Shown here piece by piece: positions 36,444 to 48,700 of a DNA stretch of 64,000 nt. How positions within the stretch are numbered: the first letter of the stretch is position 1; every line of letters begins with the position of its first letter. The position numbers and the translations under genes were made by a program. The stretch spans positions 61,140,939 through 61,204,938 of the forward strand of contig OX388351.1 of assembly GCA_947579665.1 (NCBI GenBank). The letters are read 5' to 3'. Source of the DNA: Sympetrum striolatum (lineage: Eukaryota > Arthropoda > Insecta > Odonata > Libellulidae). Below the pieces are notes generated by a model. The model was not told the DNA's origin. It saw nothing but the letters and a program-made list of their open reading frames with translations, and did not search any database.

Positions 36444-37059
36444 AGTCAATTAAATCATTACCATAATCGTTATTATTTCATTATTTTTATTGAATTATTT
36501 TATTAGTGAATAACTCCACTTCTTTTAGGAACGATAAATAAATCAATTAAAAATAGTTATAATATACATACATCTATTGAAATATTTTTGAAGTCTCTAA
36601 GATCTGCACAATAAATTAGCTAATACAGTGCGAATACGTTCAGTAAAATATATATCGTTAAAATAAATAAAATTTCCAATTCATTTATAGTCAAATTATA
36701 AAGTAGGTTAATTGAATATATGAGTATATATTTACTCACCTGCATAAAATTATGAATTTAATAAAACATTGGTGGCTTAGACACCTCTTTTGAGGTATAT
36801 ATGCTTGGAACGTACTCGAAAGTGCTTGTATTCTGTAATTTTACTATAGAATATTTGAATATCAAGCAGTTATGAGGGATTTTTAAATCAGGAAATATCT
36901 CCATCCATGCTTACATCAAAATTTGTTATTTTGGTCATTTTTCTCTTATAATATAAACTATGAAGCGCTACTTACTCTCTTTTGCGTTACATTTTACTCA
37001 GCATGACAAGAAATAAAATTTCGGATAAAATAATTTATTCAGTCCTCTTTGCTTTCGCT
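36444..37059. other. AT-rich stretch, nothing recognised
   Basis: A donor-like motif (tatgcag|gtgagtaaat on the minus strand, near 36734) stands alone without a convincing exon. Confidence 0.4.
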
Positions 37060-37620
37060 CAAGACGTGGATTCCGCCTAGGTTCCAAAAAAAACACAGGC
37101 GCTCCCGAAAACCACGCCATTTTTCCCACCTTTCGTTGCGGACCGTATAATTTGTATATGTGTGGGTAATAGCGCAGCGATACTCAAAGGTGTATTTCCG
37201 CGCGGCTTCTTTTATAAATTACCTTTCGGTCGTAAATTTTTCAGCTTCGCGTCGCGTCTCCCAGGAGGCGCAGCTGTCGCCCTCTCCGCGGCTCTTTTCT
37301 ACTCCCGAGTCGCATTCCGAGGGCAATAAATCCGTCTCCGCAATTCCCTCATTCCTCAGCGGAAAGAGGAAATTCTCGGAAGAATGTCACGCCGAAGGAA
37401 TCGGACGTCCTGGAATAGGGATCGGCTGAGGAAAGTAGAGGAACCTCAATGGTGGCCATACCTTGAGAGATTGCACTGAACTGGTTGCAGTAGGACGGGG
37501 TCAATGGGACTGAGGCTCAATAAGCCTAATGGAACGGGTATTGTCTGGGATCCGGAGGAAGTGAGCCCTGCGTAGGATTGAGGATGTCAATACTCGGACT
37601 AAACTGTTATCTTAAGAAAT
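37060..37620. other. GC-rich island 16
   Basis: CpG-bearing block with cttcgcgtcgcgtctcccag at 37243-37262. The plus-strand ORF 37160-37429 has no domain. The 37440-37600 part is G-rich on the plus strand (gtaggacggggtcaatggga) with repeated words such as gaggctcaat and gaacctcaat. Confidence 0.35.
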
Positions 37621-38319
37621 AAAAGAGCTTGCCCTACATGCAGACGAAACTAGTCACGTTATATATATTCCTGTTGAAATTACCATGTTATTCTATTAAT
37701 TTCTTCAGTGTGACACATTTCCACAAGACTAAGCTTTAACACCTTAGATTGAATCTATTATCTTTTTGTGAAACTACTTCCTGTCGATACCTTATTATTC
37801 TTATACACTGCATAATGGGGAAGACCATACATATCTATCTACATATCGGTGCAAGAGGTTATCACGTCATAATACATTATGCATATTTGGTTGAAATAGT
37901 ACTGAAACTGATCCACATAATAAAAATGTACCCGTAAAGAGGCCAAAATGCTGTATTATTTCATTTACATTTTTATTTTTTGTGAGTATGATGCAATAGC
38001 CAAAGTAGACCTCCTTTTATTACGTAATATTTAGTTTAATCATAAAAATTCATACCTTGTTCAATACTATATAGCTTTTTTATGCAAACTAAATCTGATT
38101 TATTTATATCATTCTTATTTTAATCATACAGATAGTATTTGTTCCGTTCAGTAATTTACTGTATAAGTAAGTTTTTGTAAAAATTATTAAATTGAATTTC
38201 TGTTGATAGCTGGAGGAATAAACAATACTTATGAATGATCAGTAATAAAGAGGGAACGAATTTAAGCACCTACCAATTCTGTCAAATAATTAGGTAGGTA
38301 CAATATCAAATTATTAAAA
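37621..38319. other. AT-rich stretch, nothing recognised
   Basis: No feature apart from AT-driven ORF 37749-37937. Confidence 0.4.
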
Positions 38320-38592
38320 ATGTTGTTACAGATTCTTAAGTATTCATTCACTCTCGTCATATGTGCTTTGCAGAGACGTAAGATTGAAGATGCTAATACT
38401 CGTACGAAACTAGACGAAAGTATATCAAGAGAAAAAAGACAGAATGTCTACCTTGTTGTATTACTGCGCAATTCCATCGCGAAGAATTTGGAGAATCATG
38501 CGGAAATCTTAAAGCCCTATTCAAGCCGCATGTTGAAAGGTTTATATGTCCACTTCGCCTGGAACAAACATGAACAAGAGAATAGGATCTGA
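38320..38592 (+). CDS. Small ORF, signal-like N-terminus, function unknown
   Basis: Ninety codons from ATG (context aaaaATG) to TGA. The first 18 residues (MLLQILKYSFTLVICALQ) are hydrophobic like a signal peptide. The remainder is charged and mixed in composition, unlike most AT-driven ORFs here, with dibasic RR at 19-20 and an REKR site followed by Q near residue 40, as in secreted prohormones. An alternative reading: a strong acceptor (cactctcgtcatatgtgctttgcag, ending at 38373) would make 38374-38592 a terminal exon of 72 codons in the same frame. AATAAA occurs near 39240. No homologue is recognised, and chance cannot be excluded. Confidence 0.25.
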   Translation: MLLQILKYSFTLVICALQRRKIEDANTRTKLDESISREKRQNVYLVVLLRNSIAKNLENHAEILKPYSSRMLKGLYVHFAWNKHEQENRI

Positions 38593-39840
38593 TCCGTAGG
38601 CAGATTCCTTCACATCAACATTCATATCTACCAACCGTCTATACATCTTTTAGTGAAGACGAAAACATCAATCTATTAACCTAATACATCTATTTCACCA
38701 GCTAGTTATAATCGCGTGGAAAAAGATATATTTAAAAACGACCGCCCTCTAGCTAATTCGCATTCATAGTTAGATCGGCGATTTGAGCAGAAGGTTCCAT
38801 CACACCAGCAGCGACATTTGTAATCACTTTTTCTTTAGTAAAGAAAGGAAAGTTGGGACACGGCTTTTGAGGAATTAAGGATTTAAAATCTCTAAAATAT
38901 TTTTCTCTAATTGGAATAACGATATATTTCCCTATAAAAATAATCCTATAAAGATTAAATAACAATCAAATCAAGATTGCCCTCTTAAATTTTTAGGGCA
39001 GTGTTTTATAAATATTTCTACTACATATTTACAATTTTACAGATACTTATTTTACCAATTATATTACGGATACGTCCGTAGTTTTGAATAATTTTGTTCG
39101 TTTAACGAGGATTCATTTGTACCTGCGGACATAAGAAAGTAATAGGTTCAAGTTCATGATTAAAGTGCACTCTCACCTATAATTGTAGCACCGTTACAAT
39201 CAACTTATTAGCTCCAATTGCAAGACTAAATTATCAAAAAAATAAATAATTTAGAAGAAATATAAGAAATTTTAATAATTCAAGTACGAAGTAGTAAACT
39301 GTGAAATATAGATCTCGTTCCAATCTAGCTTCGTTTCAGATCATTTGTTTACTTTGAGATTAAATTATGCTTCAGGTAAATCATCAACGATGGGTTTGAT
39401 CAATGAAAAATTATTCGCTTTAAAAAACTTCTCAGAAACGTATTTTCTCCTGAGATAATACAATATAAGAATCTTCCCACCAACGCCATTTAATTCTGTC
39501 TCAGAAAGAGGGATGCAGGTCTAAGATACAAATTTTTGTGGATTTGAAACCACTGAAAATTAAACCCATAACAAACTCAAACGATCACAAAAGAAACAAT
39601 CAGCAATGAAATTCAAGAACGCCAGACTCGGAGCACTAGGAGAACTCAAACGTTTATGCTCTCCGTAATTTTAAAATACCGTTACTGTTCTGGTACTTCA
39701 GCTATGAGATTGGAATTTTACTCATTTAAATTCCTTTTATTCCCTTTCTTTAGAAGTCCCAGAGTTATTCAAATTCATTCGTAGAATATTCTATCAAGAG
39801 CCCTGCCAAATCTTAAAGAGGAACTTTCTCCTTTAGGACC
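38593..39840. other. AT-rich stretch, nothing recognised
   Basis: The minus-strand ORF 38753-38965 has no motif. No repeats noticed. Confidence 0.4.
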
Positions 39841-40200
39841 CGTCTCGCCGTTCCATATCCATCAATGTCTTTTTTCTATCGCAACTGAGGGAGACACCGC
39901 CATTCTCGCAGTTAGAAGAATGTTAATGTATGCCTTTATCCAGTTTCCCCTTTGGAACGACGTTCCGGGAGAAGAAGCATAACCTCTCCTCTGCGGCGAG
40001 ATATATGCGCAAAGTCCCTTTTCTGATATCCCGAATCACTGGAAATATTTCGCGGGTGTGTCATGCCACTCTAACATTCTTAGATCCAATCTCCACATAT
40101 TTCGAGATGAGACTGGGGAGCTATTGGATAAGCTCGACTTGCACGAGATCGCACTAACCGAAACCCTTTAGTAAAAGAGATTCTCGGGAATTGCAGTCTC
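39841..40200. other. GC-richer island 17
   Basis: Contains ggaacgacgttccgggagaa near 39954-39973 (with ggaacgacgttcc an imperfect palindrome) and a domain-less plus-strand ORF 39930-40157. Confidence 0.35.
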
Positions 40201-41209
40201 GATTGCTTGCATCAAAAGGCATAGTTTTCTGTCTAACCGTCTCTAAGGGATTCCTGGGACTTTTTCTAAACGGGTGCCAGACTATAAAAGTAGAGCACGA
40301 AATTAGAAACATCCCACGCTTTTTCTAAACATATATATTTAATGATAAGCATAAGCCCCCATCTCCTTAAAGACATCCACATTAAAACCATAATGTTTTT
40401 CAAATTCCTTCGTAAACTTTATTAAACATTTAGAATTAATCTATAGGTATCACAATCAACATTCTCACGGACCTTAATATTACTATTAAATCTTGATTCA
40501 TCCAAATCCAGAATCAATTATATTGAAAAGACCCACCGCGTAGAATCTTTAGAGCTTGGTTCTAAATGATCAATAATTATAGAATTTATTAAATATATTT
40601 TTGATAAGCAAATATGTATGAAATGTATTATCATCGTGGTCAATAAAATAGATTAACATTCCACACATAATAAAATTAAGGCACATGAAACACTGAAATG
40701 CTTTATATAAAGTGATATAGCCATAAAGTTAGTCATACTTAGGCCTTTGATGGGTAATATGGCATACTTAATATTTACTTCAACTTAATATATGTAATGT
40801 TAATACATTAAATATGTATTCTCTTACATTCATGAAGAAATATAAACGCGAATAATAATAGTTTGAATCTGGTTACATAAAAACGTAACTTCTTGGAACA
40901 TAGTTAAAATTCCACTTACATTTTTCAAAAATGTAATAAAAGACAGAGAAGATTACGATGATTTTAAACACGGAATTGATATGGTCTTAAAATATACTCG
41001 TGTCACTTCACATTTTTGAGTGTGGATTATTTTACTATCCTACCGTCAGGTTTACACGAGACAAGAAATACGATGAAAACGCTATTATATCACGCATAAA
41101 TGTATTTTATTAGTATCGTATATAAATTAAATCTCCAATTTTAACTTAACTATAACAGCTGTGCAATTTATTTTTCTTTTAGCACTGTCACACACGTATA
41201 AACTGCATA
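40201..41209. other. AT-rich stretch, nothing recognised
   Basis: No feature seen. Confidence 0.4.
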
Positions 41210-42330
41210 TGTAGTCCGCCCCTTAAAGTAAGTGGAAAGTACTCGAGGAGAGAGATAAAAACGTCTCTTTTCTTGCTGTAATATAGGTTTAACAGTACCC
41301 TCTAGTGCAGCATTCCAAAGATGGAGAAAAGGTCGCATTCACGAAGTTTGTTTACGAAGGAACTTCCGCGCGGTTTAGAAGAGCACCATTGGTCACTCCT
41401 GAAAATTCGGAGACAAAAAATTCAGAAATGTGAAGGTTGCATGAAAAAAAAACCTTGGTAGCCCTCCCAGCTTCTCGTAAATCTAGAAAAGGGGAACGGG
41501 GAAAGGACTAAAGAATATTATAGTCGAAAAAAGGACGCCACGTACATAAAAATGGTATTCATAGATAAATGTTTACTACTGCGAGATGTATTAATCAGCA
41601 AAAAGCGGAGGCGGGTTTTTTGGGAAGGATTGGAAGACGGAATGAAAAGGGGGAGAAGAAGATTGAAGAGGAAGAATGGGAGACAGAGAAAAGAGAGACA
41701 GGGAAGGATAGGTTGGAATGCAGGCGGGGCCATCGCGGAGAAACGAATGAGGTTTTCTGAAGAAATTATCCTTATATCCCGGGACCTCTTTTGGATGACA
41801 AGCCCTTTTGTAAAAATCCGTTTCCGAATTGCAAAGAGGCTCAGGCGTGCATCCAGAGGGGATTCCTTAATGTCCTGAAACTGTGAACGTTCCCGTGGAA
41901 AATAAATACCGCTTCCGCTTCATCCTACTCCAGTGGCATCGATGCCCCGAAATAATCCGTATCAATGAGAATTTGGGTCAACGAGCCCCCGATGCTGAAT
42001 TTTCAATTCGGGAATTCCTTCCTTCCGCTCGCCGTCCGAAGTCGTAGCACAACAGACGTAGAGGTGACCCGCAAATATCGATTATGTTGATCCTCTTATC
42101 TGAAGGAGGCCCGGAGTACCTGTGCCATGTCTCGGAGGCGGTCAAGGGTAAGCGAGCACTAAAGCGAGCAATTGCTTTTCCATCCCTTTACACTTGACAT
42201 CTCGTAGTACCGGATGAATACAATGCGGGAGATATATTTCCGTTCTTCTGCACACTCGTTCATTCAGGAATTTTAATTCGGAATGAGCCCCTCGAGTGCG
42301 GTACCTACTCGTTGCAGAAGCAACTTACAA
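41210..42330. other. Long GC-rich island 18 with purine tract
   Basis: The largest island. 41600-41720 is strongly purine-biased on the plus strand (gaaaagggggagaagaagat). 41930-42130 is CpG-bearing. ORFs at 41552-41878, 41569-41760 and 41518-41733 are frame variants of the purine tract and its complement. Confidence 0.35.
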
Positions 42331-42385
42331 ATGCATTGCTCTACCATTCAGTTGGTTCAAATCCCTATACATTCCCTATTCAATT
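42331..42385 (+). repeat. Isolated B-box-like fragment
   Basis: gctctaccattcagttggtt followed by caaatccc contains a B-box-like GGTTCAAATCC. It shares gctctaccatt with the array unit at about 10347. It is too short to assign firmly to that family. Confidence 0.2.
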
Positions 42386-42964
42386 CCTTTATTTAGTTTC
42401 TTGGTAGGTCTTCAAGTCACTTACTGCGTTTACTGCAATTTGTAACCCTGTTCGTAATCGCAAACAATAGATACGTTGTCTATATTATTCTACCAGTCTG
42501 GTTAATATGTATAAATATTTTACAGACGGAAATACATATATACCTGCCCTTATTTTTAGCAGTCCTCATCCTCTCAATGATGAATTAATATTATATTGCT
42601 TTATTTATATTCCAATTCCAAAATAAAAATTAAACACCAATTTTATCCAATGAGCATAGGTATCTCTTAGATGATCAGTCACCTGATTCGGGGTTACAGA
42701 CTCTTCACAAAATCTAATGAAATACGATATAAAAATGATACAGAAAATAAAATTACGTAAAGTAAACACCTTGTGTACATACAATCCAAAAATTAAAAAA
42801 ATAATATAATAATTACGATATCGTACAACTTTTAAGCTATCTTTTCAGTAAAAAAATCAACGATTTCCACAGAAATATAACTGTCGAGAATCTAGCTTCG
42901 TCTAACCAACATTATCAGGCAAGTTTAAAACTTTAGCTAACTTCTACCGTTCCTTTATTTTCAC
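42386..42964. other. AT-rich stretch, nothing recognised
   Basis: Featureless up to the 3' remnant of the LINE fragment. Confidence 0.4.
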
Positions 42965-43566
42965 CCTTGCTATCTCGAAGTCATTCCTTTTTTGTTATCC
43001 GCGTTTCATACCTTTACAGAAAAACACTCCACGTCAAGGATTTTACCTATATTTTCCTGATTTCTTCAGCGAGACCTCTAGTCATCATTTACCTTCACGA
43101 AAATTTCCAGGCCAATGCTATTCTTTTTTAAACCTCATCTGCGGATCTTTCATCCCAAGAGAGAGTAAAACTCAAGTAAAAGAATGTATTCACCTGCTCT
43201 AGTTTTTCCCGATTCAACCCGATCTTTAACTTTGCCTTCTTTCTTTGGTTAGCCTCATTACTTTTATTTTTCTCACATGTACTTCAATCCCAAATTCCCT
43301 TGCTTTATCATTTGGTGCATTTACTAGAGTTTGCAAGCCCTTTACGCAATTGCAAACTATAGCTGAGTCGTATGCGTATCTTACGGACCGACTGACATAC
43401 TTCGCTAACAAATTTCTTTCTCTCCTTTCTATTTCTTTCCAAGTTTCTTTTGCAGTATCCTCAACGTATATATTCAAAAGCAATGATGATAAAGCACATA
43501 CATGTCTTATTCCACTTCCGAACTTCCCATTCCGATTCTCAACACACCAGTAATCACTGCTTTATT
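42965..43566 (-). pseudogene. LINE (non-LTR retrotransposon) reverse transcriptase fragment
   Basis: Minus-strand translation gives, in order: an AVITGVLRIGNGK-like segment; GIRHVCALSSLLLNIYVED (family pattern GVRQGC-LSP-LFN); VRYAYDSAIV at the catalytic block, where YADD is expected but the second residue of the pair is Y; GLQTLV; and REFGIEVHVRKIKVM (family pattern FG-NVKKTKVM). After KERRQS the frame breaks. In another frame LKIGLNREKLEQVN, then YLSFTLSWDERSADEV follow, then TRGLAEEIRKI and LTWSVFL with several stops. This covers the palm and thumb region only. Broken by stops, a frameshift and a lost catalytic Asp, it is inactive. The opposite-strand ORF 43245-43553 is a shadow. Confidence 0.85.
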
Positions 43567-45129
43567 GTAAAACTAATTTATTCCTGACTTTAATTGCTTA
43601 TATTAATATCGCGCAACATCACTAGCTTAATTATCATTCACACAAACAGAAATTATTTAAATTGATATTACAGATGTAGATATCTGTTGTAGTTGATTTC
43701 CGTTTGCTCATATTACCACTAATTTCCGTATAATTATTACGAATATATTGAAACGTTTTAATCTGATTGCCTCGTTTAAAACCATCTACCTCTCATAACA
43801 TTTCTAATGATACCAATAAATTATTATTGCTTTCCTATTTTTGACATATTTACTGTTTAAACGCTTTGTTCAATAGTGTTATTCATTAAAATTATCCCAA
43901 GTAATCAGTATTTTTTACCATATTATCGCTCAGAAAATCGTCGTAATTCACGTAAATAATTATATATTATAAAAATAAATAATTGGTATACGTTGCAACA
44001 TTTGGCGTAAGCAAGATTAATTAGCTGTTTACAAATTCAACCAAGTAGCTATTGTAGTATTAATGAATTAAGAAATTTTAAATGAAGCATATAATTTACA
44101 ACAAATATCGAAAGAAATATTCACTCTAATATGACTCAACATAATTATTGGTTCACTTCTACATTATTGAAATTAACTACCTCATTAATACAGACTGCTG
44201 TTTAATTCAAACAGAACGAAGAAGAGTAGGCAGGATTTCATTATATTGATCATACTTCTAAATATATTGTCATCTAAATATGAATACTATGACCGATTTT
44301 GCTTTTCAACGGCTCGATTACCTGTTCCAGTAAATGGTCTCCCATATCTGTGGCCTTTTGGCAGTAATTAAGAGTAAATAGTTGTGACGAGAAATCACAA
44401 AACATATGATGATAAATTAAAACATGACAGAAATTTCTCCTTCATTAAAAGTGAACATTTCTTGAAGTTAAACTTAAATGAACTGTTAATATCTATTGTG
44501 CACTCTTAAATTTGTAGACGTGCTTCTAAACTGTTTTCAATGCCATACTATACTGAAAGCATTGCCAGTGATAATTAAGGGAAGTAAATTTATATAACAA
44601 ATTAATACAAAACTACTAAAAACTTAGTTCGCGAAAAGGAAAAGTAGCATGTAAATAAGTATTTTTTCCCCTACGTTTCCTTGTCATAGATTTCCACTAA
44701 GTAAATGCTTCTTACAATAGCTCTAATTAAAGCATGCAGAAATTGGTGCAGTATCATAAAAATGATCATGCTTTTCAGGTGAAATTTAATGAATTTAGGT
44801 AAACAATTTTACATTAATTATATTAATTATACATTTTACTTGTTATCCTTGCGATACATACACGTATACTGATTGGCCATTGCTGAAATACTGTATCTCT
44901 CTCACTGATTATCATAAGCAAAGGAGATCACATTAAAAAAAATTGTCTTCAAAACATATACTACAGTATGATATACTAGAAGAAAATTCCCATAATTCCA
45001 CCCTTTGTGTTGCCCAATGATTTTCCTACCAAAAACCAATGATGTTTATTTCTTTATTGCAGGTAAACCTAATGTGATATTAGAATGATTCGGAACTTAA
45101 CTTTGGAAATAATCATAATATTACTGAGC
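43567..45129. other. AT-rich stretch, nothing recognised
   Basis: No repeats or ORFs of note. An acceptor-like tatttctttattgcag ends at 45062 but no exon follows convincingly. Confidence 0.4.
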
Positions 45130-45850
45130 AAGGATTTGAATTCCATTCCTTTCTCGAATCCGTGACGAAGCAGTTTGTCCTTGCGATGTCACGTCCTCGT
45201 CCGGAAAATTTGCATTCAGTTAAGATCGACAATGGCGACGGTGTTGATGGCTCTATAAAAAAGCACCCGCTGCCCTTTCCCCTTTCCAATGCCCTTTTTC
45301 ATACCTATTTCATTGTCTGCAGTAACGGCTCTCTCACTCGAGAGAAATCCAATCCCGCCGGACCGCATCTGCACCCGATGCCTTCCCATAAAATATTTTA
45401 CTATCTCCTCGCAAAAAGAGTCCATATAATTCTCATAACACATCCACAAGACGCGTTCCCGGACGGGAGGCTGAGATTCCATCGCCCCGGGCGGACTTTC
45501 GATCATTCCCGCCGGCTCTCCCTGGAGAGTGGTAATTTAGGCGTTTTTAGTTCGTTGCGGAATAATTCGCGGGACGAGACACTTTTAACGGCTGGGAGAC
45601 ACTTTTAACAGCGGGGATTTCATTTGCGGAAACTTTTAAGTGAGGTTTCCGGGAGATGTGGAAGACGTCAAGGAACGGCATCTCTTGCCGCGGAATACTA
45701 GATTGGGAGGGATCAGCTGATTGCGATGGAGGAGGAACTATCTCAGGAATGGAATAAATAGGAGACGGTTGCATTTCTCGAGAGAAGACTTCTTGCAAGT
45801 GCGCACGTGTTGTTTAAGAACTCCGTAAAACTGAAGTTGGGGATTTAAAT
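45130..45850. other. GC-rich island 19
   Basis: Strong island with CpGs at 45450-45660. Open frames exist on both strands (45162-45608 plus; 45216-45506 and 45547-45798 minus) without domains. A short direct duplication, gagacacttttaac, occurs at about 45577 and 45597. Confidence 0.35.
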
Positions 45851-45957
45851 TCTTCCCTTCTTTCGAGTTGCGTGTAGCCTACGTAAAAAAACGCGTATAA
45901 ATAGACTTAATTTTCGAAGCCTTAATTAACTTCATGAAACTATCAAGGAATGGGGGT

Positions 45958-46090
45958 TGGCTTTCAGATAGCCAAGTGGGCGTTGCGTTTGGTTTTTGGT
46001 AAAATCTGTCCGGGGTTCGATTCCCGGTGGGATACCGTTTATGGTGACCTAAGATGCCGAAACTCTATAAACCAGTAAGTTAGAATTCCT
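45958..46090 (+). mobile_element. tRNA-headed SINE, second copy
   Basis: Same family as 36284-36443. The head is gatagccaagtgggcgttgc, and a perfect B box GGTTCGATTCC lies in gtccggggttcgattcccgg (46009-46028). The body gtgacctaagatgccgaaac parallels atgacctaagctgtggaagc in the other copy. Acceptor pairing is partly lost and I see no tail or target duplication, so this copy is older or truncated. Confidence 0.8.
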
Positions 46091-47493
46091 TCCTCTGAAG
46101 CCACGGAAATGCTATCCAAGCTCTTAAAGGATATCCGTCGTTAATTTTAGCGTTTCTTTTCATAATTCATAACGGTTACCTTAATTTAAATCCTATTCCA
46201 TTTATTTCATTGTTATTTCTTCATACCTACTCCGAAATGACATCTCGGATATCTCAGCTAATTAATTTCACGAATTGGAGACAGCTCGTGATTATAAGAA
46301 GGAGTATACATTTGTAAGAGAATGGGAGATATTTTAAGGCTTAAGACTAAGCGAATACTCTTCTTTCCAAAGTTGCATCAAAGGGCAGTATTGCGACTTC
46401 CTCCTGCATTATATCAAAGGTAACCAACAGCTTGAGTCTGAAAGCGAACATTTTATTGAGAGAACTTGAGGCGTTTTTCATCCAATGGGGTGGAACAACC
46501 ACTGAATGAGATGACGGAGCACCTTGGACCGATATCGGGTTGATAGAATATCTTCATTTTCTTATTTCTCTGGACTTAGTTGCACTACATAACATATTGA
46601 TGCATTATCAGAAACTAATTTCCCAATGGTAAAGAGATTCAAAGGAGTATGACATATCTGATAAAGAGAAAGAGTTATTAATAGCGATGTTGATGGTATA
46701 TGAAACTTGATGTTCCGATAACCCTATTGTGGACATATAATGGAGGATAGCTTCATAGTTTTCAGTATTATTGAAAATTACTGAATATGTTTTTCAATAA
46801 ACTTAATTTTAAACTTTCAATTTCAGAATATATAACCGTAAAGTAATTTAATTTTACTTTATGTTACATACTTTATCTCTAGGTTGCCGTGAGAAGGCGC
46901 CAAAAAAAATAATTAATTTTAGAACATAGAATTCATTGATCGAATTGCCAATTAGTTGAATAAAATTCATTTTTTTACGCTAGAAAAACTTAATGATAAA
47001 TTATTAGCAATTTGTAATAAATTCAACATAAATTTTCAGTCATGAAATCAAATAACGTGCGAGCAACTATTACAGCATAAACATGCAATATTGGCTAAAT
47101 AACACCAGGAGCGTATATCAATAGATAAGCTACTACATTAATCTTATATTAAATAAAGAAAGAATGTCCATATAGGAAATGTAGTCCGTACTAGATGAAA
47201 AGACCGGATTCCGAATTTTCCAAAAATAATTTCACGATAATCAGAAGATCTACATTATAATAGAGCTTTAGTTAACCACAGTTAATCTCGCTTACGATTT
47301 CAAAGCTATATATAAACCGGACACTGACTTATAATTCAAGCAGATTTGATTTTCCAGTTAGAAATGGGGATTCCATACATGTAGCAATCGAAGGAATCGT
47401 AAAAGGAACAAATGGTACCGATATTATTTTGAGAAATTCCACAAATAGCAAAGAGGTATTCCCCAATCTCCACATCTATGAAATGAACAGACA
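46091..47493. other. AT-rich to mixed stretch, nothing recognised
   Basis: No ORF above the listing length and no repeats shared with the window. Confidence 0.4.
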
Positions 47494-47778
47494 CGTGGAG
47501 TTACGTGGCCGGTAAATTGGTCCGGGGGGAATTCGTACGCGGGGAATCCGTACGCGGGGAATTGATCTCCTGACAGATTGGTAGGCGGGGAATTGATCCC
47601 CTGCGCTGATGTTGTACTACTGTTATTCAGTCATATGTTAATCTACACGCCATGATTATTAGTTAATGTTATAAATAAATTAACTGGGGGGTTGGGTTGG
47701 TAGTACAACATCCGCGCGGGGGATCAATTCCCCGCGTACGAATTCCCCCGGATCAATTCGCCGGGCGCCGTGGAGTTA
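47494..47778. mobile_element. 265-bp foldback MITE with 10-bp target duplication
   Basis: cgtggagtta is duplicated at 47494-47503 and 47769-47778. Between them, long inverted ends match: the left has aaattggtccggggggaatt, gtacgcggggaattgatc and gatgttgtacta; the right end, reverse-complemented, has gaattgatccgggggaattc, gtacgcggggaattgatc and gatgttgtacta. The left arm carries an extra partial duplication of gtacgcggggaat and ggcggggaattgatc. The centre (47635-47690) is AT-rich. A 9-10 bp duplication with long inverted ends fits a Mutator-like MITE; no transposase remains. Confidence 0.9.
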
Positions 47779-48259
47779 TTGAATTAGATAAGGAAGACGA
47801 ATTTAACGATGAATTGGAAGATTGTATTCCATCAATTCTGTGACTAGCAAGTCAAAGCTAGCTACAAAGCTCATTCGCAAATAATTAAATTGAATAAAAC
47901 AGAAATTCTAACTTGGAAACCCTCATCTATACGCTCCGAACTGGGATTGCGTTATTTCATTATCTTGACAATGGACGAATTATGCATGCAAATTTCGTTC
48001 TATTAATTGACAAGAATTTCGCCCCGTAATTAACGGTTAAAAATTTCAAAGGAGGGTAAAATAGTGCCTCTATTATTAGATTTAATAGAATGGAGTATTT
48101 ATTGAGCGCTCTAGCGTTCACGACTTAATAAACGAACCAGATATGAATATAATCACGGAAATATTGCCCTTTGGGAGGATAATAACTTTTTTAATGGAAC
48201 AAACCCTTGGCAAAATAACAGACAATTTGAATGTAAATTGCGTTTAGTTAATTTATCTA
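47779..48259. other. AT-rich stretch, nothing recognised
   Basis: Featureless. Confidence 0.4.
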
Positions 48260-48268
48260 TATTTGCAG

Positions 48269-48666
48269 TGGGATTCGTCCCTGACCTTTTCGGAAACGTC
48301 CTCGATTCTGAAACGGGAGCATATTCTGCAGATCCCCTCGAACTGTTCAGCGAGAGTTTTATCGCTGGGGTTGTCCGATTTCCGAGGTGTGTAGTGAATC
48401 AGTCCCGAAGTGACACCATTGTCTCGTTTGAGTGTTGCCCATTCGTCAGAGGACACAATAGAGCGACAAATCGATTCGGCCATTTCCTGTTCCTAAGTCC
48501 ATCCATGTACCCGTGTCACTTAATGGAGGAATTCCGATCAGCTCTCGTAAATATACCTGGAGAAAGGAGGCTTGAATTTACTCGACTAATTCAGATAAAA
48601 CTCTTTCTCGGAAGATGGAGTGGAGATAACGTTCCTTTTCAGGGAAGAGAAATCAAGGAAAAGAAG
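48269..48666 (+). other. GC-rich island 20 / candidate exon
   Basis: A good acceptor (taatttatctatatttgcag, ending at 48268) opens a frame of about 132 codons, read as GFVPDLFGNVLDSETGAYSA at its start. It can end at a modest donor aag|gtaaaa at 48667, or at the stop after KEKKVKE (48678). A minus-strand ORF (48253-48483) overlaps, as in other islands. No domain recognised. It could be an internal exon or another compositional ORF. Confidence 0.2.
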
Positions 48667-48700
48667 GTAAAAGAATAGGTACCACAGAATTCCAGGTCCA

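Noticed and set aside
43245..43553. 102-codon plus-strand ORF
   Set aside because: Antisense shadow of the LINE reverse transcriptase fragment.
45162..45608. 148-codon plus-strand ORF
   Set aside because: Overlaps similarly open frames on the other strand in a GC-rich island; no splice sites or domain.
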